NCBI GenBank assembly: GCA_010909165.1 | Contig: MU008155.1 | Span: 1,984,001 to 2,048,000, forward strand | Direction of reading: 5' to 3' | DNA length: 64,000 nt | DNA from: Anthoceros angustus | Taxonomy: Eukaryota; Streptophyta; Anthocerotopsida; Anthocerotales; Anthocerotaceae | In this document: positions 42,633-53,120 of the stretch, piece after piece | Layout of the letters: every line of letters begins with the position of its first letter | Position numbering within the stretch: position 1 is the first letter of the stretch | Program-made: the position numbers and the translations under genes | Notes under the pieces: model-generated | What the model saw: only the letters and a program-made list of their open reading frames with translations | The model's database searches: none | What the model was told of the DNA's origin: nothing

Positions 42633-44014
42633 ATGGGGAAGGCAGCTGCTGCCGTGGTGTGGCTATGGAGGTTGGCGCTGCTGCTGCTGGCGCTCCAGAT
42701 GTGCCTCGTGCAGGCTCACGTGGGGCACGACCACGGAGACGAGCAGGAGAACGGCGATGCGGAGGCCGCGGTGGCGGCGGATGGTCACGACCTCCGCAGG
42801 AAGGGGCTGGTGCTGGTGAAGATATACGCCCTCATCATCGTCTTCTTCGCCACCTTCATCCCTGGCATCTCCCCCCAGTTCCTCCGCTGGGACGAGTCCT
42901 TCCTGGTCCTGGGAACGCAGTTCGCCGGAGGCGTCTTCCTGGCCGTGTCCGTAATTCACTTCCTCCCGGACTCCGATGCCACCTTCAAGACGCATTCCGG
43001 CAAGAAGTACCCCTTCGCCTTCATGCTGGCCTGCGTAGGGTTCTTGATCACGCTGCTCGCGGATGCCGTCATCCTGTCGGTGTACGGCAGGGCCGATCGG
43101 AAGCAGCAGGCTGCGGGATCCGACTTGGAGAGCAGTAAAGTTTCAGGTAGGCAGCTCAAATTGCAAGCGCTTTAATGACTGGTGTGCCTTGCATTTGTGG
43201 CTGAACTTGCCCTTGGATCATCCGGCTTGAATTTGCGCAGACGGCAAGGATACTGGTGGCCCGAACGAGTGGAAGGTGAGTGAGTGAAAAGCGTTGAGCA
43301 AGTTGTCCGTTTTCTCCGAGTTTTTCAACAGCCTTGTTGGCCAGTGCTGCAGTTAGCCTCACTTGCAGTGCCGCTTGCAAGATCAGGCTGAGGAGGATCA
43401 CGGCAAGCCAGCAAGGGGTCTGGCAGCGGTTCCCAAGGCTTCATATGGAGATGCGATGCTCCTCATCTTCGCTTTGTGTTTCCACTCGGTGTTCGAAGGC
43501 ATAGCCATCGGGATTGCACGTGAGTCTTAACTTCTTAGCTTTCGCGCACCAGTCTCGTCTGAGATGCCGGCAATAGCAATCAAATTACTCATGGCTTTGA
43601 CATTCCTGCTTCATGGATGCAGCTACTGAAAAGGAAGCATGGAAAGCTTTATGGACAGTGAGTTTGCATAAGGTGTTTGCTGCTATAGCTATGGCCATCG
43701 CGCTACTGCGGGTACTGCCGGAACGGCCACTTCTTTCCTGCGCCAGCTATGCCTTCGCCTTCGCCATCTCCTCGCCCATTGGTGTGGCGATTGGGATCCT
43801 CATCAATGCCACAACTGAAGGGGCAACGGCGGACTGGATTTATGCCATCTCCATGGGCCTTGCCACTGGAATTTTCATCTATGTGGCAATCAACCATCTC
43901 TTGGCCAAGGGATACAGGCCGGAGGGCAAGCTTGCGGCGGATAATCCCTTCCTCAAGGTTCTGGCAGCCACACTAGGGGTTGCAGTTGTTGCTGTTGTTC
44001 TAATCTGGGACTGA
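42633..44014 (+). CDS. ZIP-family zinc/iron transporter (ZIP2/ZIP11-like)
   Basis: Four exons, 42633-43146, 43241-43275, 43387-43519, 43623-44014, total 1074 nt, 357 residues. Predicted to move Zn2+ or other divalent cations into the cytosol. It starts with a signal peptide (A-L-L-L-L-A-L-Q-M), followed by a short lumenal histidine motif H-V-G-H-D-H-G-D. Transmembrane helices follow. The variable loop with D-G-K-D-T-G-G-P is short and histidine-poor. Helix IV carries the metal-binding [10 protein letters not shown], helix V the [11 protein letters not shown] motif. The protein ends V-V-L-I-W-D, as in ZIP2/ZIP11. Phases agree at all three introns. The acceptor of exon 3 is chosen on homology. 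Confidence 0.92.
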
Positions 44015-44436
44015 GACGAATGCGCTTCGATTGGCCACTAATTAATTACCTGTATTCATACCTAGTAGGTAGCTACCGAAACGTTCCGATGTATATATAT
44101 CTATCCAAAAACTTCGAAACTGTAAAGTTGACTCTGTGATCGCTTGTATCCACTGTCGGAAGAGAGAAGGTGACAACCTGTCCATTGCCCTCTGCTGCAC
44201 GGGAACTGTGCAAAAAGAGGAAGCGGGAATGTTCTGGTTGCTTGGCCTTTCCTTGGACATCGTGACTTTTGCTTGGTCCTCCAATGTGACAAATTGGTGC
44301 ATGGAAACAGTAGCTAGATCTTCAAATGATCCAGGCCAGAACCACGCTGCAGCCGGATATCCTGGGACGTAAAGAGGTTTGCTGAGAACCAGACAGCAAC
44401 ATGCTGTTCCTGTGACATCGTACTTGCAAGCCCAAC

Positions 44437-45442
44437 ATGGGTGGTGTCCTGTCCGCCTGCGGCCTGTGGAGGAGAAAGCGGGGCCCAAAGCAGCAGTCCC
44501 GGCTGAGCAGCTCTGCACAGGATAACGGGGATGTGGCTGCAGCCGGTGTGGGTGGGTCAGAGGCCTCCGTAAGAAGGAGGCGGCCAGTAGAAACGGAGAT
44601 GCGGGCCTTCAAAGAGAGATCGCCAGAAACAGGTGCTACTTGGCTTGCCCTTCCAGCATTAAAAAATTTCAGTCTGTCTGATCGAATTTGGTCATTTAAT
44701 GGCGTGAGTGTCATGTCCAGAAGCACCTCCCTCAAGATTTCAGAGCTGGCACAACTGGCTGTTTAGTTTGAGGATAAGTAAACCGTGGACAAACAGTTCT
44801 AAGAGCCTAAAGCCAGTTCCACCTGTTACTATATTACAAAATAACGCTGCCTACAAGAGCCTCAGCAGAGCCGAACAAGTTGCTTCGGAGGGTCATATGC
44901 TTATACAAGATGTCTTCCAATCTGTTGCATCATTGGAGAAGTGTTACATGTCACAATACATTCAAGTGGCGCCTGCAGACGATCCATACATAAGGACCGT
45001 GACACAGTGGAGTGAAGCTAATAAAACTAGCATGTTGGATAACTTTGCCCATATTTCAAAGCTGAAAGCGGAGTACATGGACAAGCTTTGCCAAAGAGGA
45101 GGGTCTGCAGAGTTCTCTCTACCACGTTCTCTGACTAATCCTTTCGATCAGGTGACGGTGAAAAGAAGAGTTGCTCAACTGGAGAATGTGATCGCTGTAA
45201 AGGATACTGAAATCAGGCTATTGAAAGAAAAATCTAAAAACGATATAGAGAATCATAAGCGTGTGCTTTTCCAGCTATCCAAAACTTTACAACAGATGGA
45301 GTCTGAAAAGAAGAAAGTTGAAGACAAGCTCCTCTCGAAGACAACACATGAAGATGCCGAGGATCCTCGCACTAGAATTATCCAAGAAGAGGTAGAAAGA
45401 CCACAACATAGGCTATCAGAGATTGAAGAAGTGAAAGAATGA
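44437..45442 (+). CDS. Coiled-coil protein, possibly GIL1/DUF641-like
   Basis: Two coding parts. The first frame from 44437 begins M-G-G-V-L-S-A-C-G, a plausible N-myristoylation plus palmitoylation signal, followed by basic, serine-rich sequence to about 44631. A donor-like gtgctact lies there. The second part is open from about 44750 to the stop at 45442. It contains L-I-Q-D-V-F-Q-S-V-A-S-L-E-K-C-Y-M and H-I-S-K-L-K-A-E-Y-M, resembling the DUF641 domain of GIL1/IRKI plant proteins, then a heptad-rich coiled coil. The joining intron could not be fixed because phases disagree for the obvious sites. Gene identity is tentative. Confidence 0.5.
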
Positions 45443-45589
45443 GATGCTGTGTCAATGCCAACATGGATGCGCACTGGATCCAGTACATCTGGTCTCACTC
45501 GCTCGACGTATCAGATACCCTGCGTCCATATGCACAAGCATGAGATGCTGTGTCAATTTCAGAACTCTAGTAAAACACACGATTTTGTA

Positions 45590-46290
45590 GAGTTTTCATC
45601 GAAACGGTCGTACTCGTGTTGGAAAACGCGTGCGTGGAAATCTTTCAAGTTCCTATCCCTCGCTATGATGTCCCTCGCATATCCTGTGCATCTATTCTCA
45701 CTGTCATAGGCCGCTGCACAAAAGCAAGTGCCCAGTTCTCCCCTAAGCCTTGTTGACATCAGCAGTTTGGGAACTGAAAGTGCGCTACCTCAATAGGAGC
45801 ATTGATTGATGGCCTTGGGCAAGACAAAAGCAGCCCTCGGCAAAGTTCTCAGTCTTCTTGCTTTTACTTGTCAATCTGTGGATTCACCAAAACAGATTCT
45901 TGACCTCCACCCCTCTCCTTCTGGATTGTACACCATTACTTGCACATTCACCCCTCCTTGTGATGCAGATAGACCAACACCGTCGGTCCTGAAAATGGAT
46001 AAACATTTTCTTTGTCACACGTCAATACCACACAAGGCAGCTGGTGCACTGTACAGCAATCACTGTATGATCCAACTCCTAGACTGTGTGGAATGAAGAA
46101 AACACCAGGTATACTGGAACGTCACAAGGTGTCAGATTCTTTGTGATGAACTTACTTTTACATGACACCGAACATTTCCTCTACGAGCTGTTGCAAATTG
46201 TCGTCAAACGACGTGATCCTCCTGTTTTTGGCTCGGAACTTTGGGTCCGCTATTTGAAGAGGCCGTTCATACCTCAGCGCAACATCTGCC
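45590..46290 (-). pseudogene. Peptide deformylase (PDF1B-like) pseudogene
   Basis: Minus-strand pieces follow organellar peptide deformylase in order. 46280-46138 reads R-P-L-Q-I-A-D-P-K-F-R-A-K-N-R-R-I then F-D-D-N-L-Q-Q-L-V-E-E-M-F. 45990-45915 reads D-G-V-G-L-S-A-S-Q, motif 1, then V-N-V-Q-V-M-V-Y-N-P-E-G-E. Near 45885 E-S-V-L-V-N-P-Q-I-D-K runs into a stop. Near 45840 is E-G-C-F-C-L-A, motif 2. 45625-45600 reads V-F-Q-H-E-Y-D-R, motif 3 with its second zinc histidine replaced by Arg. At least four frame breaks or stops occur. A functional enzyme would remove formyl groups from organelle-made proteins. This copy cannot. Confidence 0.8.
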
Positions 46291-46771
46291 ACACAATCAA
46301 ACCCTAGCGTTTCTTGCACTATCAGGTTGCACAGAAACTCGGGTTTTGAGCGACAATCCCCTTGCGGACCTCAGACACAGAGGTGCAAGATCCAGGAAAA
46401 GCGACGGCGAGAAGGAGATCAGTCATGCCACGCTCTGCCTCCTCCCTTATGCTCTGCAGCTCGTTCAACAGGCTCTTCGTTGCCCAGATTCTCCATGAAC
46501 AATTGTTCCCTAGTTCTCGCATTGGCAAAGTTGCAATGACCCCGGAAGATAGTTGTGTCGATGCTCTCAAATTCGGCTCTGACAAACGCGCGTGGGAGGC
46601 GTGTACCAGCTGCGGGAGTTTTTTCCCCTGCACTTCAGCATTCCAGATGAATTGCTGATGCCGTGATGGAGAGGCACAGACTGAGTGCTGACGCTGGCGC
46701 AGGCCATAGCGTGTGCACAATCCATCGACCTCCTCAATGCCTCCACTGTCGATGTGTTAACTAATACGGCG

Positions 46772-46920
46772 TCACCAGCCGCCTACAAAGTTTGAGCGTC
46801 GCGGGCTTGGGGAGCCGCATGAGCAGCAGCAGGAAGGCAAGAGCACGCTCTGCTTCCGCCAACGGGTGCGGCAGAGCGTGGGAGGGAGCAACCGGAGCCG
46901 GGTCGGCTGTGCTGCGGGCG
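46772..46920 (+). pseudogene. Partial copy of exon 1 of the DnaJ-like gene at 52285
   Basis: The segment from tcaccagccgcctacaaag through gcgggcttggggagccgcat to cttccgccaacgggtgcgg...agagcgtgggagggagcaac matches 52366-52510 with scattered substitutions. The start codon, transmembrane-coding end and later exons are absent. It has no flanking intron sequence or poly-A visible, so the duplication mechanism is open. Its right end runs into a tandem repeat. Confidence 0.8.
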
Positions 46921-46921
46921 G

Positions 46922-47045
46922 CCCTAACCGATGGCCTAATCGGGCTGATCGACAGCCATTAGGCTCGGCCTGAACGACAGCCATAAGGCTTGGCCTGATC
47001 GACAGCCATTATGCTTGGCCTGATCGACAGCCATTAGGGCCAGCC
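46922..47045. repeat. Short tandem repeat, ggcctgatcgacagccattag units
   Basis: Four to five imperfect units of about 29-31 bp with core ctgatcgacagccattaggcttggc. They lie directly after the truncated DnaJ-like exon copy. A related ggcctgattgccatcgcctgatg segment follows to about 47100. Confidence 0.8.
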
Positions 47046-47523
47046 GGGGCAATCAGGCCATATTGAGCAGGCAATGGCCTGATTGCCATCGCCTGATGAA
47101 CCTGTCCAGTACCAGGCAGGCATCTCGGTGAGATCCAGGACGCGATCAGGCAGCCTAACCCAGCAGCGGCATCCAGCCAGCCCAGGCCCTCAGCCACGTG
47201 GTGCCGCGCCACGTGGCAATTCGCTTCTCCTTCTGAAAAAACTCGAAAAGTTTAGAGAAGGGCTTTTCGGCTCGTCGTCCCGATCGGTATGCCATTGAAT
47301 ATCGCATTATGCCAAGGCCAAGGGCTATATGTAGTGCTCCTCCACAGTGTCTTGTGTTCTCATTACATATGTAAGAAGAGGTAAGAAGAGGCACTACCCG
47401 TTAGAGGACGGGAGACAATGCCACAAGTTTCTTTCTGGCTAGCTTCTCCCCCTTAGGGCCGTGGCCTTGGGCGTTGGCTGTGGTTCCTTCGTCTCAAGCA
47501 GCGTAGTAGGGGTTGAAGTTAGA

Positions 47524-49166
47524 ATGGCAGCGTCCAGCAGAGGCGATGGTGGAAAATCTGCTGGAGAGCGTTGGTACTCCAAATGTTACTTCAAATGCTT
47601 CTCGCTCTGTTGCTGGGATCCAAAGACGCAGGAATCCTTTTCTGCGACTAATTCGGCAAGTCCAGTCCAGTTGAATGGTAATCGGCATCACACGCAGGAC
47701 GAAGTTGGGGACAAACCTGTATGTGATGAAGAGCTTCCGGAAATCGTCGAGCGGTATAAGAAGGAGCCATCTGCTACTGCATGCATCTTTTGTAAGGGAA
47801 TTGTTCGTTCTTCCAGTAATGAGAGTCAGAGACTTGAAGAATTGGAGTCCATGTCTGGAAACCAGCTGAGGCACGAGCTTCGAAGAAGTGACATAGATAT
47901 TTCCTGGTGCCTGGAAAAGAGAGACTTCGTGCAGGTGCAGAATCTTGTTTCTGCTGTTTGCTGGCAATCGGACTGTTGCGAGCTGCTGAAGCTTTCGTGT
48001 ACGCGGACTTTGGATTGTGGACATCGCTGCGGAGGAGTTCGAGCAGAAATTACTTGCCTTCCCTGTCTAGAGGTGATTGTGCTATCCCGAATGACACCTG
48101 TGGACTCTCTTTTTCATGGCATGTCTACAACTCATGTGACGCCCTTTCCTACTTTCCCCAGGCTGGCTGTTACTCAAATTCAGGTGCTGGTCAGAAGGTC
48201 TTCACATCCGGGGACAACCTGTGTCCCGTATGTATGGATCCTGTTAATCGAGCCCCTGCCATACTGCTGACTTGTGGGCATGTGGTGCACGCGCACTGCA
48301 CAAAGAGGAAGATTGATGCGGGGTTTCCAGGCCCCGAAATCAGCTTCACTTTCCTCGAGTGTGCACTATGTTCCCAGGTCATGCAGCATCCGTATTTGCA
48401 GCCTCATGCGATAAAGCATGAGAAGATGAGAGAGCTGGTAGGACATGAATGACAATAGTCTAGAGGATGTACACTTTCTTTGGTGGACATTATAATACCC
48501 GCTCAATCTTAAAGAAAACCTCAGCTTGAGATATTTGGCTCTGTAGGTTAAGGAAAAGCTAGAAGAGCGGCTCAAGTTCGAGCAATCAAACGAACAGCGG
48601 CCGAAGTCGAAGGCAGACAAGTTGGCGGTAGAGCCGAAGGTAGAAGAAGTAACAGAGGAGTTGGTGATTGCTGCCATGAAGGAATATCTGTACTACGTGT
48701 GCTTTAAGTGCAAGGAGCCATATTTTGGTGGTATTCGCAACTGCGGAGGGCGGAACGAAGGGTGCGTGCTGGGCAAAAACACGTCACTTTTTCTTCTTTT
48801 TGATTCAACATCGTCTGGATCTTATTAGCTTGTACCAATGATACTTGATTGTGCAGGGAAGACGGTGTTGATTCGCGCGAGCTTATGTGTGGCAGTTGTA
48901 TTGCTGCCGCAAATGGCGAAGGAATTTGTACGGTAGAAGGCCATGGGAGCGCATACATACAATACAAGTGCAGATATTGCTGCAGCATGGCTACTTACGT
49001 ATGCGAGTATGGAACACGTCACACTTGTACCTCTCACACGGATTGGGAGTCGTGGATTCCTGAGCCGTGTCTAGGTGTTGAGTATTGCGGTTTGGGGATC
49101 GAACATGCCCCAAATGGCCAAGAGTTTTGCCTTGGCTGTTCTCTCTGTCGTACCAGAGGCGAATAA
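47524..49166 (+). CDS. Compact RING-Cys-relay (MYCBP2/Highwire-type) E3 ubiquitin ligase homologue
   Basis: Four exons (47524-48072, 48162-48437, 48547-48761, 48857-49166) join in phase to 449 residues. Order: Cys-rich start (about 21-30), C-x2-C at 87-90, a SAP-like helix pair at about 104-137, a zinc-type L-D-C-G-H-R-C-G-G-V-R and C-L-P-C-L-E region at 164-183, a RING at 204-253, a charged linker helix, and a tandem-cysteine domain at about 324-449 with Y-Y-V-C-F-K-C-K and Y-K-C-R-Y-C-C-S. From memory of human MYCBP2, the relay Cys4520, Glu4534, Cys4572 and His4583 align to C341, E355, C396 and H407. The 4520-4534 and 4572-4583 spacings are identical. In MYCBP2 this module transfers ubiquitin to threonine by ester bonds. 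The animal protein exceeds 4000 residues, but this one holds little more than the C-terminal module. An earlier ATG at 47461 is possible. Confidence 0.85.
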
Positions 49167-49334
49167 TAATATTTGCGCTCTCAGGTTCCGGTATTCTCTG
49201 TCGTAGCAAAGGCCAATAACAATGGTACCTAAGGATGATGGAAAATTCGTTCAGAAGGATCAGATAACACGTCACTACTGAGTCAGTCACAAGCGCTGTG
49301 GAAGGTAACACACCCTGAGTAGCAGTTGCCAGAT

Positions 49335-50012
49335 CTAACGCAGACAGAATAACAGAAGTAGGAGCGAGCCCTGTACTTCCATTGCCTCTATGAGCAGCGA
49401 TAGTAGTTGCCAAAGCCGTTGACTGAGTACTGGCAATCGCTGCAGCAAAGGCAGGATTATGATTTGCAACTGTGGCAAGCAAGTTGGGTGAATGGATGCG
49501 AAATACATCCAAGGCCTCATCGGCCAACCATCTTGCCATTTGCTCAAAGGCAAACTGCGGAGTAAAAGCAGCACCATGCCGCAAACGCAGTTCCTGCCAT
49601 TTGCTCAAAGGCAAACTGCGGAGTAAAAGCAGCACCATGCCGCAAACGCAGTTCCGAAACCACAGTACTGTCAAAGCTAGTGTTCATGGCCTCCTGCTCA
49701 ACTCGGAAATCCTTTGATACTAGGATTCTCTTTCCATGGCAATCACTCACATGTAAAAGCCACTTGGAGATATGCTACCTGAGAAATGGTGGCCAGAAAA
49801 GTCCAAGCTTGCGACTGTGACGCAGTGTCCTCAGCTTCACTCAGGAGTCCTGGTTCTTCAACCAAAGCCTCGTCATCAACTTCCGTCATTGCTACTGTCC
49901 ACAATGGATCCAAGGTAGCCTCCACTGAACCAGGTTCTTGAGCTGCTTCATCCACCAAGGGGTAATAAGAATAACATAACCAACAATAGCGGCTCTTTGT
50001 TCTCATGAACAA
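49335..50012 (-). CDS. Unrecognised ORF pair disrupted by a tandem duplication
   Basis: Minus-strand reading from 50012 gives an acidic segment (E-V-D-D-E-A-L-V-E-E-P) to a donor-like site at about 49781 (A-T-I-S-Q|gtagca). It continues from about 49740 (R-I-L-V-S-K-D-F-R-V-E-Q-E-A-M) into a helical region (F-A-F-E-Q-M-A-R-W-L-A-D-E-A-L). A 61-bp direct duplication at 49536-49656 breaks the frame in the middle. Composition suggests a real protein, alanine-rich near its end, but I cannot name it. It converges on the RCR ligase gene. Confidence 0.35.
49536..49656. repeat. 61-bp tandem duplication
   Basis: ccatttgctcaaaggcaaac...cgcagttcct starts at 49536 and recurs at 49597, nearly identical and without spacer. 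A 61-base unit is not a multiple of three, so it frameshifts the minus-strand ORF. Confidence 0.92.
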
Positions 50013-52284
50013 CTGTTATGACTCTTTGATCTTGTGAACAACTCTTGCGACTCTATGATCTCGTGATAGCTCTTGAGCCGCTGTCAAGGTAAACACGTAC
50101 CATGTTACAGGTTGTCCTATTGGATAATATTTATATATTGAGGTATTTAGTTATTCCTATTTATTAATTTCCTATATTAGTAATTATAGGAATTATCTGG
50201 AAATAGATCTAATTATTATTTCAGTAAATTCTGTATAATATCCAAACCATATATGCTAGTAATCAAGTGATGGCTTGGCGATATCAAAATGTGTGCATAT
50301 TAAGACATTCATATGCAGGCTGTTGGTAAATACAAGCAAGGTTTTCCAGCATTGAAGACGGATGGATTGTGGCGCGATGGTGAGCGTAGGTGACAGGCAT
50401 CCACTGCCCTTGGGGTTACTGTTTTCAAGAGAACATACTTTTGATTTGGACAGACCTTTGTGTTTCCGGCTTTGCTTTTTGAATAATACAATCTTATGTT
50501 AAGTAGTGTGTTTGATGCATGGGCATGAGCATGATACAATGAATGATTTCAAGCCTTTGCTCATTGATTTGGTTTTTTTGATGAAAGTGTGTGGAGGGCT
50601 TCATTGTAATTGCCTGAAGTTTGTCGGGCAAGGGAGCTAGATCTCCATATTTCCTATGCATTCGGGCTAGGACTGGAGGAGAGGAACCATCAGGTTTTCT
50701 TAGATTCTAAGGCTTTGGTACAAGAAGCCAACAACGATCCCAGGGATTGATTAGCCTATTTCTTATTCTTCTCGAGCTTCTTTTCACCTTCCTTATTGCC
50801 CACACAAGTGGAGTTTGAGACTGTCTAACTTCTTCAAGCTCTCTACACAATTTCCTAATTTAAGTTGTTGTGAACCATGTCCATAATTATCTTTGATAAT
50901 CTAGTTTTTCCTCAACCATGAAAACTGCCTACTTTTAAATTTTATGCTGTGATTTTTTAATTAAATTTTATCAGATTGATTTTCTCACCAAGATTTTACC
51001 TATCTTTAAAATATCTATATGTATCTTAAAAAGTAATTTATTTTTGAAATTTTAACTATTCGATTACAGTCTTCACAATTAAAATTAGGCTCATTAACTT
51101 TGAGTCAAGATGGCCATGATTGCACATAATTCGAGATTCTCTTAAGCCCAAGATAATGTATGCTGGGTTCCACACACCAATTAAAGGTTTAAGCTTGTTA
51201 AGATGGGAGACTAAACAATTGAGAAAATATAAACCACATTGAGAAAAATGGCTCAAAATTATTGAAGGGGTTCTTAGCATTAGGAACATGTCATAACGGA
51301 TATGTGATTCTATGACGCATATATCCACAAAGCTCCTATATATGTATGTTCATAAAGGGTCTTCCTTATCATATTGTAAATGAAATAAGCATTATGCAAT
51401 GCATATGAATATGAGCACATAATTTCCAAATCCTTGCAACAATTCGCACCATGTATATCATACATGGTGGGATTTATATCATTCAATATTAATATTAATC
51501 TTATGTATTTTGTGCATACGTATCTCACATATAGTACCTATTTGAGGTTTGGCCAAACAAGCTAGGTAGTCATAAAGGGTCTTCCAAATCAGTGGTAAAA
51601 ATTTCGACTATAAAATAGATAGAGTGTTATTCTTGTAATATTTGCACTGAATACCAGTACATTTAATCCAATAGTGAAACGAACTTTGCCTGGATAGTGA
51701 AAGGTAATTCGAAAATTTCAAAACAGCACAGACAAACCAACCAGATTCAGCACCGCTTCGAGAGCGCTTCTATACTCTATAACGCGGTGGGACGATCGAT
51801 TTTTAGGATGCTACAACTTGTAGATACGTGTTATCAGTGGGGTTCCCGATGGTCGATGCGAGTTCCTCTACGTTCTGTCCATAATTTTGTCTTGTGCAGG
51901 AAACCTGTTCTCCTTTCAAAGAGCCCTTTCAGCTGGCAACAAACCTTGGAAGTGATGTGCCTTCACAGTCGCATCCAATTCATACCGAAGGCCATTAATG
52001 CGCATCGTGTCGGCTAACGTAAATCTGAAAAATGGGTTTGCGCGCTGCAATCGACGGAGGCGCCAGGGTGGCGATGGGGATCAACTAAGATCGCCACGTC
52101 AGTGATTCCAGCAGCAAGATCCTTGGCCACATCAGGAATGTACGCTATCCAGAAAGCGTGGCTGCGGGCAGTGCATTGGGCCAGCTGCTCGGGGAAGTAG
52201 GCAGGCTTCTTGGTCGTCTACAGCAGTCTACAATTTGCACCAGGCACGCGACGCAGAGAGAGTGACCACCAAACCATTTGAACC
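50013..52284. other. AT-rich intergenic DNA
   Basis: No open frame longer than about 106 codons and none with recognisable motifs. Short related phrases (cataaagggtcttcc at about 51350 and 51573) suggest old repeat DNA. From 52020 the sequence becomes GC-rich at the DnaJ-like promoter. Confidence 0.5.
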
Positions 52285-52928
52285 ATGGCGGCCCTGGCCC
52301 AGCTTCAGCTTGCACACACGTTGTCTCCCGCACTCGCACCTGCCACGGCCCGCATTGGAGGGGCATCACCCAGCCGCCCACAAACTGTGTGCGTTGCGGG
52401 CTTGGGGAGCCGCATCAGCATCAGCACGAAGAGCAACAGCGTGCTCTGCTTCCGCCAACGGGTGCGGGAGAGCGTGGGCGGGGGCAACCGGGGCCGCGTC
52501 GTCTGCGCTGTGGGCGATGTCTCGGCTGACGCTACGCCCTACCTCGTTGCCGGGGCTGCCCTCATTGCGATCGTTGGCACGGCCTTTCCTATCTTCTTCT
52601 CCCGCAAGGATCTGTGAGCTTCTCAACACAGCTCGCTCCAATGCACCTGCCTGCTCTTCAGATCTGACTGTCCCTTATGGTTTGGGAATACAATGCAGGT
52701 GCCCAGTGTGCGATGGAGCAGGCTTCGTGCGGGACACCAGCTCGGCTTTGAGGGCCAACGCTGCCCGCAAGGATCAGGCCCAGATCGTGTGCAAGAACTG
52801 CAACGGGCTTGGGAAGATCGGTAAGCTTGCTTTTCATCCTAGGACTGCTCCGTTGGGTCCGCCGCTTCTTCCAGTATTGAGCTGTATGTTGCTTCGTATG
52901 TGCTGTTGCAGGTCAAGTTGACAAGTGA
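52285..52928 (+). CDS. Plastid DnaJ-type zinc-finger (CxxCxGxG) membrane protein
   Basis: Three exons, 52285-52613, 52699-52820, 52912-52928, total 468 nt, 155 residues. Residues 1 to about 75 are Ser/Ala/Arg-rich, a likely chloroplast transit peptide. One transmembrane helix follows (Y-L-V-A-G-A-A-L-I-A-I-V-G-T-A-F). Then comes half of a DnaJ zinc finger: L-C-P-V-C-D-G-A-G-F-V and I-V-C-K-N-C-N-G-L-G-K-I. The family's invariant L-R-A-N-A-A-R-K-D-Q lies between the two CxxCxG motifs, and it ends G-Q-V-D-K. There is no J-domain. It resembles small plant dnaJ-related proteins such as At5g43260, thought to act in thylakoid or envelope protein assembly. Exact function is unknown. Confidence 0.88.
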
Positions 52929-53120
52929 GGTCGCCCGTAGCTGCATTTGAACATGGTCCACGCTCCTGGATCCCTTGTATGTACACTGGATTCTTCGTAC
53001 AGTGCAGATGTGGGGCACATTGCAGCACCGATGTCTGAAACTGAACTTTGTGGCAACGATTGAAGCACAGAACGCCAGAAGGACTGCTCCATTTCGTCCT
53101 GCGAATGTTGAATGAATTTC

